A DNA stretch of 43,735 nt, from positions 1 to 43,735 of the forward strand of contig CAAGSA010000088.1 in the NCBI GenBank assembly GCA_900772835.1, given 5' to 3'. The position numbers and the translations under genes were made by a program. The notes below the pieces were generated by a model, which searched no databases, was not told the origin of the DNA, and saw nothing but the letters and a program-made list of their open reading frames with translations. The stretch is from an uncultured Prevotella sp. GTDB lineage: Bacteria > Bacteroidota > Bacteroidia > Bacteroidales > Bacteroidaceae. How positions within the stretch are numbered: position 1 is the stretch's first letter; every line of letters starts with the position of its first letter. Positions 8,153 through 15,726 of this stretch are shown here, one piece after another.

Positions 8153-9178
8153 ATGAACGAAAGCCAAACAACGACAATGAAGGACATAGCCGAGCACTTC
8201 GGCGTATCCATTTCCACCGTATCTCGCGCATTGAGCGGAAACAATCGCGTGAGGAAGGACAAGCGTGATGCTATCCAACAGTTTGCCAGAGAACATAACT
8301 TCTATCCGAACGACATAGCAAAGTCACTCAGATTCTCAAAAAGGCAACCAGTAAAGCTGATTGGAGTAATCGTGCCGGAACTGACACACTATTATTTTTC
8401 GTCGGTGCTCACGGGCATAGAGGAAAGAGCATCGGAGCGCGGCTACCGCATCATTATAACTATGAGCAAGGAGAGCTTTGAACGAGAAGTGCAGCTCTGC
8501 CAAATGTTCGAGGCGCACCAGGTGTGTGGTGTAATCGTGTCGCAGGCCAAAGAAACGACGGAATACGAACATTTCAAGGCTCTGCAAAGTAAAGGCATAA
8601 CACTGGTGTTCTTCGACAGAATATGCACGGGCGTGAATGCAAGTCTCGTTGTCGTGGACGACTATATGGGGGCATACAACGCCGTGACGCATCTCATCAG
8701 TACGGGATGCAAGCGCATCGCTTTCTACGGAATGGCTGGAAACACTGTGATTGGCAAGAACAGATACAACGGCTATCGCGATGCACTGCTGAAAGCTGGA
8801 TTGCAGCCGAACGACAATATGGTGTTCGACTGTGAAAACAGAGATGAAGCAGAAAGAATAACGCCAGAGGTGCTGAAAGGAGACAACAGGCCGGATGCCT
8901 TCTTCTGCGTGAACGACGACACGGCAATCGGCACAATGTATACAGCAAAACGTATGGGATTCAGCATTCCTGACGACATTTCGGTTTGCGGATTCACTAA
9001 CGGCAACCGTGCACGTGCCTGCGAACCGCAGCTGACAACTGTGGAACAGCGCGGCGTGGAGGTTGGCAGAGAAGCTACAGACATTCTGATTGACAAGGTG
9101 GAGGGCATCACTCCGAACGACAAAGTGGAAAAACGAGTGGTGAGAACAAGACTTGTCGTCAGAGGTAGTTCGAGATAA
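8153..9178 (+). CDS. LacI/GalR-family transcriptional regulator of the starch locus
   Basis: From ATG 8153 the protein has 341 residues (MNESQTTTMKDIAEHF...). An internal ATG at 8177 is the alternative start. Residues about 9-60 form the LacI helix-turn-helix and hinge ('MKDIAEHFGVSISTVSRALS', 'RVRKDKRDAIQQFARE'). The rest is a periplasmic-binding-protein-like sugar domain ('LIGVIVPELTHYYFSSVLTGIEE', 'GCKRIAFYGMAG', 'PDAFFCVNDDTAIG', 'ISVCGFTNG'). Divergent orientation to susC and the matching palindromes make this operon its likely target. The effector is probably maltose or a maltodextrin by context. The AraC/SusR-type sensor that controls sus in B. thetaiotaomicron is not in this window. 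Confidence 0.92.
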   Translation: MNESQTTTMKDIAEHFGVSISTVSRALSGNNRVRKDKRDAIQQFAREHNFYPNDIAKSLRFSKRQPVKLIGVIVPELTHYYFSSVLTGIEERASERGYRIIITMSKESFEREVQLCQMFEAHQVCGVIVSQAKETTEYEHFKALQSKGITLVFFDRICTGVNASLVVVDDYMGAYNAVTHLISTGCKRIAFYGMAGNTVIGKNRYNGYRDALLKAGLQPNDNMVFDCENRDEAERITPEVLKGDNRPDAFFCVNDDTAIGTMYTAKRMGFSIPDDISVCGFTNGNRARACEPQLTTVEQRGVEVGREATDILIDKVEGITPNDKVEKRVVRTRLVVRGSSR

Positions 9179-9194
9179 TGCAGCCGACACTCTT

Positions 9195-9257
9195 CCATAC
9201 TCTGGCTTAACAATGCCATACAATATTTATAAAATGCCATACTCCTTTTTATATATT
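9195..9257. repeat. Three-unit 21-bp repeat (CCATAC core)
   Basis: CCATAC occurs at 9195, 9216 and 9237, exactly 21 bp apart. The remainder of each unit is AT-rich and diverged. It begins 17 bp after the regulator stop. Confidence 0.6.
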
Positions 9258-9274
9258 ATATACAACCGATTATT

Positions 9275-9352
9275 CTTGGCTTAATACAAACAAAGAAAAA
9301 TTTGGTATAATACAGATAAAGAGGAAGTTGGTATAACACAGATAAAAAAGAA
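9275..9352. repeat. Three-unit 26-bp tandem repeat upstream of the transporter gene
   Basis: Units are 9275-9300, 9301-9326 and 9327-9352. Units 2 and 3 share TTGGTATAA-y-ACAGATAAA. Unit 1 is a diverged copy (TTGGCTTAATACAAACAAAG). A purine-rich stretch then leads to ATG 9395. No clear TAnnTTTG promoter is visible in this 216-bp gap, so the array may itself be the control region. Confidence 0.75.
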
Positions 9353-9394
9353 AAAACGAAAAAAAAGAAAAAACGAAATAAACATAATCACCCT

Positions 9395-10708
9395 ATGAAA
9401 CAGAAAAAAGATCTTAGCTTCTGGAAGCTATGGAACCTCAGCTTCGGCTTCTTTGGCGTGCAAATTGCTTATGCCTTGCAAAGCGCCAACATCTCAAGAA
9501 TCTTTGCCACTCTCGGCGCAGACCCACATTCGCTTAGTTATTTCTGGATTCTGCCACCGCTGATGGGCATTCTTGTGCAACCCATCGTGGGAACACTGAG
9601 CGACCGCACATGGTGCCGCTTTGGCAGACGCATTCCATATCTGTTCATCGGCTCTGCCGTTGCTGTTGCAGTGATGTGCCTGTTGCCAAACGCAGGTTCG
9701 CTCGGTATGGCGGTGAGCACGGCAATGGTGTTCGGACTGATATCACTGATGTTTCTCGACACAAGCATTAATATGGCAATGCAGCCATTCAAGATGCTCG
9801 TAGGAGATATGGTGAACGAAAAACAAAAATCACTCGCCTACTCCATACAGAGCTTCCTGTGCAACAGTGGCTCTCTCGTGGGCTACGTGTTCCCATTCTT
9901 CTTCACGGCTATCGGCATAGCCAACGAAGCCCCAAAGGGCGTGGTGCCTGACTCTGTGATATATTCATTCTATATCGGTGCGGCTATACTTATCCTCTGC
10001 GTGCTCTACACTTCATTTACTGTAAAAGAGTGGAATCCGAAGGAATATGCCGAATACAACGAACTGAAACCTGAGGCTGAAGAACAGAAAGCCAACTGGA
10101 TAGAACTGCTGAAGAATGCCCCGGCTATGTTCTGGAAAGTGGGACTGGTACAGTTCTTCTGCTGGGCGGCGTTCCTTTATATGTGGACATATACCAACGG
10201 AACGATTGCTGAAACGGTGTGGAACACAACTGACGTTTCAACCGCTGCATACCAGGAGGCTGGCAACTGGGTTGGTGTACTCTTCTTCTGCCAGGCTTTG
10301 GGCAGTGTGGTATGGGCTATGGTACTGCCGAGATTCAAGAATGAAAAATTAGGATACGCCCTCAGCCTCATCATTGGTGCCGCAGGCTTTGCCATACTGC
10401 CGTACATCAACGACAAGATGCTACTCGTCATGCCGTTCGTACTTATTGGCTGCGCATGGGCGGCAATGCTTGCAATGCCGTTCGCATTTGTGACCAATGC
10501 ACTGGAAGGCTATGGCCACAAGGGAGCATACCTGGGACTATTCAACGGTACAATCTGTCTGCCGCAAATCATAGCAGCGGCAATAGGCGGGCACATACTC
10601 TCGCTCATTGGATCACACCAGTACAGTATGATGACTGTGGCAGCCGTTCTGCTCGTGCTTGGAGCTGTAAGCGTGGGCTTCATAAAAGACAAGAAATCTA
10701 TTTTGTAA
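9395..10708 (+). CDS. MFS/GPH-type maltose or maltodextrin transporter
   Basis: A 437-residue, very hydrophobic protein with about 12 membrane segments. The N-terminal half has 'LSFGFFGVQIAYALQSANISRIF', then the loop 'GTLSDRTWCRFGRRIPYLFIG', which is the conserved cytoplasmic loop of the SLC45-like/GPH sugar transporters. The TM6-TM7 loop carries the charged stretch NELKPEAEEQKANW. It should carry maltose or short maltodextrins across the inner membrane by cation symport. It is the first structural gene of the rightward starch operon and ends 20 bp before the glucanotransferase gene, a typical pairing of maltodextrin permease and cytoplasmic MalQ. Substrate is inferred from context and family. 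Confidence 0.88.
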   Translation: MKQKKDLSFWKLWNLSFGFFGVQIAYALQSANISRIFATLGADPHSLSYFWILPPLMGILVQPIVGTLSDRTWCRFGRRIPYLFIGSAVAVAVMCLLPNAGSLGMAVSTAMVFGLISLMFLDTSINMAMQPFKMLVGDMVNEKQKSLAYSIQSFLCNSGSLVGYVFPFFFTAIGIANEAPKGVVPDSVIYSFYIGAAILILCVLYTSFTVKEWNPKEYAEYNELKPEAEEQKANWIELLKNAPAMFWKVGLVQFFCWAAFLYMWTYTNGTIAETVWNTTDVSTAAYQEAGNWVGVLFFCQALGSVVWAMVLPRFKNEKLGYALSLIIGAAGFAILPYINDKMLLVMPFVLIGCAWAAMLAMPFAFVTNALEGYGHKGAYLGLFNGTICLPQIIAAAIGGHILSLIGSHQYSMMTVAAVLLVLGAVSVGFIKDKKSIL

Positions 10709-10728
10709 AAACTACATTATGATATAAT

Positions 10729-13404
10729 ATGATGAAAATACATTTTATCCTTAACTATTCTACAGACTTCGGTCAGGACTTGCGGTTGAACATCTTCGAC
10801 GGCAAATCTGCAGAACCGACATCATACAGTATGAACACTGCCGACGGCAAAACATGGCAGTGCGACATCGAACTGAAGGAGGCTCCCGAAAAAGCAGACT
10901 ATTTCTACAGTCTCGACAACAGCGGACATGAGGAACGCCACGAGTGGCAGACCATCATTCACCGCATAGAACTGAACTGTATAAAAGCAAAGGAATACAC
11001 AGTCTACGACAGATGGACTGACATTCCGCAGGATTCATATCTATACAGTTCGGCATTCACCGACTGCGTGAACCGTCGCCATCACGAGGAAACAGAGCCA
11101 ACCGGCTATAACAAGACACTGCGGCTCGTGGTGCGCGCCCCACAACTGAGGAAGGGCGAACATCTGCTCGCCTGTGGCGAAGACATATATATGGGCAACT
11201 GGCATACCGACCACGCCATAAAGATGTATGAGCACAACTACAATGAATGGACTGTAGACCTCGACATTGAGGCTTTCGGAAACAAGAAGCAAATAGAAAT
11301 GAAGTTCATCGCCACTGACGACAAGGGCAACACGCTATGGGAAACAGGCTATAACAGATGCCTCCAGCTGCCAGAGATGAACGAAAAGGAAGTTTGCGTA
11401 TACGAACTCGACCAAGCTTTCTTTGAGATATGCGACACGAAACTCGCCGGAACACTCATCCCTGTGTTCTCGCTGCGCACAAAGGGGAGCTTCGGCGTGG
11501 GCGATTTCGGCGACCTGAAGATGATGATTGACTGGGTTGCCGAAACCAACCAGAAGGTTCTTCAGGTACTGCCAATCAACGACACGACATCCACCCGTTC
11601 ATGGACAGACTCATATCCTTATTCCGCTATCAGCATCTTCGCCCTGCATCCACAATTTGTTGACCTGCGCCAACTGCCGAAGATTAAGGACGCGAAGCAG
11701 GCTGAGGAGTTTGAAGCTTTGCGCAAGGAACTGAACGCTCTGCCGCAGATTGACTACGAGCGAGTAAACAACGCAAAGACTGAATACATGCGTATCATTT
11801 TCAAGCAGGAGGGTGAAGCAACAATGAAATCGCTCGACTTCAAACAGTTTGTGAAGGACAACGAGCACTGGCTTGTACCTTATGCTCAATACTGTCATTT
11901 CCGTGATACCTTCGGCAACGTTGATTTCTCCAAATGGAAAGGACACGAACAGTGGCATGAAGCGGACAGAGGCAATCTGCTCAACCCCCGCTCCAAGGAA
12001 TACAAGGATGTGGCATTCTATTATTATGTGCAGTTCGTGCTGAACATACAGATGCGCGCTGCCCACGAATACGCTATGGCACGCGGCGTGATACTGAAAG
12101 GCGACATACCTATCGGCGTGAACCGCAACGGCTGCGACGTATGGCACGAGCCACAGTATTTCAACCTCAACTCCCAGGCTGGTGCTCCACCAGATGCATT
12201 CTCAATCAACGGACAGAACTGGGGACTCCCCACATACAACTGGCAGAAGATGATTGATGACGGATGCGAATGGTGGATACGCCGCTTCCAGAATATGTCG
12301 AAATTCTTTGATGCCTACCGCATCGACCACGTGTTGGGCTTCTTCCGCATCTGGGCTATCCCTACATCGTGCGTCCACGGACTGCTCGGACAGTTCTCGC
12401 CAGCCCTCGCCATGACACGCGAGGAGATTGAGGGCTACGGACTGCATTTTCAGGAAGAACTGTTCACTACGCCATTCATCGCCCGTTGGGTGGTAGACCG
12501 CGTTTTCGGCATCCACGCCGAGGAGGTGATAAACAAATACCTGAACCACGAACACGACGACATCTTCTCGCTGAAGCCAGAATACGACACGGAGCGAAAG
12601 ATTGAAGCTGCCTTTGCAGGAAAGGACACCGACACGGACATCTGGATTCGCGACGGACTTTATGCCCTCGTTGCCGACGTGCTCTTCGTGCGTGACATCA
12701 ACGACAACAACAAGTTCCACCCGAGAATTACGGCACAGATGAACTTTATGTACGAGGCACTTGTGGACAGCGACAAGGATAAATTCAACCGTCTATACAA
12801 CGACTACTATTACCGCCGCAACAACAACTTCTGGTATAACGAGGCGATGAAGAAGCTGCCAGTACTGGTGCAGGCCACACGCATGCTTGTATGTGCAGAA
12901 GATTTGGGTATGGTGCCCGACTGTGTGCCATGGGTGATGGACGAGTTACGCATCCTCAGTCTGGAGTTGCAGCAGATGCCTAAAGACCCGAAAGTGACAT
13001 TCGGCGAATTGTGGAAGAACCCCTACAGAAGCGTTTGTACGCTCTCCACCCACGATATGCCTACTCTACGCCAATGGTGGGACGAGGACTGGAACCGCAC
13101 CCAGATTTACTATTCATCACAGCTCTGCCGCGGAGGTGCAGCACCTCATCCACTGCCTGGTTGGCTGGCAAAGGAAATCATCACAAACCAGCTCACTTGT
13201 CCGTCGATGCTCTGCATCCTATCACTGCAAGACTGGTTTGCCATCGACGAGAAGCTCCGCCTGGCTGACGCTGATGCCGAGCGCATCAACATCCCGGCCA
13301 ACCCACGCCATTATTGGCGCTACCGCATGCACGTGAACATTGAAGACCTCATTAACAACAAGGAATATAACGATAACATAAAAGAACTGGTTAAGTTGAG
13401 ATAA
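10729..13404 (+). CDS. malQ: 4-alpha-glucanotransferase (GH77) with two N-terminal CBM20-like domains
   Basis: The 891-residue protein lacks a signal peptide and should be cytoplasmic. Residues about 1-90 and 125-230 resemble two CBM20 starch-binding domains ('GQDLRLNIFDG'; 'LLACGEDIYMGNW'). The GH77 barrel follows, with catalytic residues visible as D533 in DAYRIDHVLGFF, E724 in CAEDLGMVP and D776 in STHDMPTLRQWW. The domain plan and length match the plant DPE2 / bacterial large-MalQ type rather than the roughly 500-residue compact amylomaltase. It transfers glucan segments between maltodextrins, releasing glucose from maltose or maltotriose brought in by the preceding transporter. Start ATG 10729 is followed by a second ATG; either could be used. 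Confidence 0.95.
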   Translation: MMKIHFILNYSTDFGQDLRLNIFDGKSAEPTSYSMNTADGKTWQCDIELKEAPEKADYFYSLDNSGHEERHEWQTIIHRIELNCIKAKEYTVYDRWTDIPQDSYLYSSAFTDCVNRRHHEETEPTGYNKTLRLVVRAPQLRKGEHLLACGEDIYMGNWHTDHAIKMYEHNYNEWTVDLDIEAFGNKKQIEMKFIATDDKGNTLWETGYNRCLQLPEMNEKEVCVYELDQAFFEICDTKLAGTLIPVFSLRTKGSFGVGDFGDLKMMIDWVAETNQKVLQVLPINDTTSTRSWTDSYPYSAISIFALHPQFVDLRQLPKIKDAKQAEEFEALRKELNALPQIDYERVNNAKTEYMRIIFKQEGEATMKSLDFKQFVKDNEHWLVPYAQYCHFRDTFGNVDFSKWKGHEQWHEADRGNLLNPRSKEYKDVAFYYYVQFVLNIQMRAAHEYAMARGVILKGDIPIGVNRNGCDVWHEPQYFNLNSQAGAPPDAFSINGQNWGLPTYNWQKMIDDGCEWWIRRFQNMSKFFDAYRIDHVLGFFRIWAIPTSCVHGLLGQFSPALAMTREEIEGYGLHFQEELFTTPFIARWVVDRVFGIHAEEVINKYLNHEHDDIFSLKPEYDTERKIEAAFAGKDTDTDIWIRDGLYALVADVLFVRDINDNNKFHPRITAQMNFMYEALVDSDKDKFNRLYNDYYYRRNNNFWYNEAMKKLPVLVQATRMLVCAEDLGMVPDCVPWVMDELRILSLELQQMPKDPKVTFGELWKNPYRSVCTLSTHDMPTLRQWWDEDWNRTQIYYSSQLCRGGAAPHPLPGWLAKEIITNQLTCPSMLCILSLQDWFAIDEKLRLADADAERINIPANPRHYWRYRMHVNIEDLINNKEYNDNIKELVKLR

Positions 13405-13412
13405 TAATCCAA

Positions 13413-13461
13413 CTCCCCCAAGGAGAGGAAGCGACACACATACTGCCCCTCCTTGGGAGAG
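13413..13461 (+). terminator. Intercistronic inverted repeat malQ-susB
   Basis: CTCCCCCAAGGAGAGG (13413-13428) pairs with CCCCTCCTTGGGAGAG (13446-13461) with two mismatched positions. No T-run follows, so it is more likely an mRNA processing or stability hairpin, or a partial attenuator, than a full terminator. Confidence 0.5.
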
Positions 13462-13481
13462 GATGAAGTTAGTATTATTGT

Positions 13482-15617
13482 ATGAAGAAATTAGCATTTA
13501 TAGGATTGGCGCTGATTCCCGTGTGGGCAGCGGCGCAAACAGTGACATCGCCCAACGGCAACGTCGTGGTAAAGTTCTCGCTATCGGATAGCGGACAGCC
13601 CACTTACGAGATGGTCTACAAGGGAAAGACCGTATGCAAGCCCTCGCATCTCGGACTGGAACTCGCCAAGGACAAGCACGCCTCGAAAGGCATGAAGGAA
13701 ACCGACCTCATGGACGGATTCAAGGAAACCGACCATAAGATAACGAGCTTCGACGAGACATGGCGCCCCGTGTGGGGAGAGACGGCGATGATACGCAACA
13801 ACTACAACGAAATGCAGGTTGACCTGAACCAGCCTTCGTCGAACAGAAACATCATCATCCGTTTCCGTGTATATGACTACGGCATGGGACTGCGCTATGA
13901 GTTTCCACAGCAGGACGAACTGAACTATTTCGTCATCAAGGAGGAGCACACGCAGTTTGCAATGAACGGCAACCATACGGCGTATTGGATTCCCGGCGAC
14001 TACGACACGCAGGAGTATGAATACCAGATTACGCCCCTCACCGGCATCAAGGACATAATCCGCCGCGACCGCGAGAAATACAAGAGCAACTCGTCCACTA
14101 CCGTATTCTCCGACACGGGAGTGCAAACTTCGCTCCAGATGAAGACAGCCGACGGACTGTATATCAACATCCATGAGGCAGCGTGCCTCGACTATCCCAC
14201 GATGCACCTGAACCTCAACGAGAAGACCCTGACATTCGAATCATGGCTCACTCCGGATGCCGTTGGCATGAAGGGATTCATACAGACACCATTCAACTCG
14301 CCGTGGCGCACAGTGCTCGTGAGCGACGACGCCCGCGACATGCTCTCATGCAAGCTGACGCTCAATCTGAACGAGCCATGCAAGATTGAGGACACATCAT
14401 GGATTCACCCGACGAAATACTGCGGCGTATGGTGGAACATGATTGTGGGAAGCAAAAGCTGGAGCTATACCAACGACTATCCTTCGGTGCGCCTCGGCGA
14501 GACCGACTACAGCAAATGCAAGCCCAACGGAACGCATGGCGCTACGACATCGGAGGTGAAGCGATACATCGATTTCGCTGCCAAGAACGGATTGCAGGAG
14601 GTGCTTGTGGAAGGATGGAACATCGGTTGGGAGGACTGGTTCGGACACCAGAAGCTCGACGTGTTCGACTTCGTCACTCCTTATCCGGATTTCGACATCA
14701 AGTATCTCAACGACTATGCCCACTCCAAGGGCGTGAAGCTGATGATGCATCATGAGACTTCGGCTTCGGCTATCAACTACGAGCGCCATTTGGAGGATGC
14801 CTTCAACCTGATGAACAAGTATGGCTACGACGCCGTGAAGACCGGCTACGTGGGCGACATCATCCCCCGCGGCGAGTATCACTACAGCCAGCTGATGAAC
14901 AATCATTATCAGCGCGTGGTGGAAGAGGCCGCCAAGCATCATATAATGGTGAACGCACATGAAGCTACGCGCCCCACCGGTATCTGCCGCACATGGCCTA
15001 ACCTTGTGGGCAACGAGAGTGCACGCGGAACGGAATACGAGGCTTTCGGCGGTTCCGTGCCCTACCACACCGTGATGCTGCCGTTCACCCGTCTGCAGGG
15101 CGGACCGATGGACTACACGCCGGGCATCTTCGAAACCCGACTGTCGGAATGGAGCGACAACCAGAGCTTCGTGCATTCAACGCTCTGCGGACAGCTCTCG
15201 CTCTATCTCGTGATGTACAGTCCGCTGCAGATGGCTGCCGACCTGCCAGAGCACTACGAGAAATACGACGATGCCTTCCAGTTCATCCGCGATGTGGCAT
15301 GCGACTGGGACGATTCGCGCTATCTTGAAGCCGAGCCGGCGAAGTATATCACCGTGGCACGCAAGGCAAAAGGCACCGACAACTGGTTCGTCGGCGGCAA
15401 GACCGGCGAGGAGACTCACACTGCAGTCGTAAAGCTCGACTTCCTCGACAAGGGCAGAAAATACGAATGCGCCATTTATCAGGATGCCCCCGATGCCGAC
15501 TACGAGAAGAACCCTAAGGCTTACCGCATCACACACCGTATGGTGAAGAAGGGTGATGTGCTGAAGATAAAGGAGGCCCGCGGCGGAGGATTCGCAATCT
15601 CGCTGATGGCCAAATAA
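13482..15617 (+). CDS. susB: GH97 alpha-glucosidase (SusB type)
   Basis: A 711-residue protein with a signal peptide ending near 'VWAAAQ', so probably periplasmic. It has the GH97 N-terminal beta-super-sandwich, then a TIM barrel ('WNIGWEDWFGHQK', 'LMMHHETSASAIN', 'VNAHEATRPTG', 'NESARGTEYEAFGG'). Compared with the catalytic and calcium residues I recall for B. thetaiotaomicron SusB (E194, E391, E439, E508, E526, E532), glutamates occur here at 180, 377, 425, 494, 512 and 518, a constant offset of 14. This indicates the inverting, Glu-base subtype rather than the retaining Asp subtype. It releases glucose from the non-reducing ends of malto-oligosaccharides that SusC has imported. Confidence 0.96.
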   Translation: MKKLAFIGLALIPVWAAAQTVTSPNGNVVVKFSLSDSGQPTYEMVYKGKTVCKPSHLGLELAKDKHASKGMKETDLMDGFKETDHKITSFDETWRPVWGETAMIRNNYNEMQVDLNQPSSNRNIIIRFRVYDYGMGLRYEFPQQDELNYFVIKEEHTQFAMNGNHTAYWIPGDYDTQEYEYQITPLTGIKDIIRRDREKYKSNSSTTVFSDTGVQTSLQMKTADGLYINIHEAACLDYPTMHLNLNEKTLTFESWLTPDAVGMKGFIQTPFNSPWRTVLVSDDARDMLSCKLTLNLNEPCKIEDTSWIHPTKYCGVWWNMIVGSKSWSYTNDYPSVRLGETDYSKCKPNGTHGATTSEVKRYIDFAAKNGLQEVLVEGWNIGWEDWFGHQKLDVFDFVTPYPDFDIKYLNDYAHSKGVKLMMHHETSASAINYERHLEDAFNLMNKYGYDAVKTGYVGDIIPRGEYHYSQLMNNHYQRVVEEAAKHHIMVNAHEATRPTGICRTWPNLVGNESARGTEYEAFGGSVPYHTVMLPFTRLQGGPMDYTPGIFETRLSEWSDNQSFVHSTLCGQLSLYLVMYSPLQMAADLPEHYEKYDDAFQFIRDVACDWDDSRYLEAEPAKYITVARKAKGTDNWFVGGKTGEETHTAVVKLDFLDKGRKYECAIYQDAPDADYEKNPKAYRITHRMVKKGDVLKIKEARGGGFAISLMAK

Positions 15618-15623
15618 TCAGTA

Positions 15624-15652
15624 CCACAGGGGGCAGGCTACTCCCCCTGTGG
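15624..15652 (+). terminator. Perfect 10-bp intercistronic hairpin susB-pullulanase
   Basis: CCACAGGGGG (15624-15633) and CCCCCTGTGG (15643-15652) enclose a 9-nt loop. No U-run follows directly. It may lower or process read-through to the downstream genes. A GTG inside it (15649) is in frame with the next gene but is not a plausible start. Confidence 0.55.
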
Positions 15653-15726
15653 TTCCATCATTCCCCGTGACCTCCATTACTCCCCGTGGTCTTATTACTC
15701 ACATAACTCCTATAAAAAACAAAACA

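Noticed and set aside
9303..9312. TATAAT-like -10 box in the 26-bp repeats
   Set aside because: Bacteroidota primary sigma factors use TAnnTTTG; the bases recur only as part of the tandem unit.
15649..15726. GTG-initiated extension of the pullulanase
   Set aside because: The GTG lies in the 3' arm of a perfect hairpin, and the signal peptide starts at ATG 15727.
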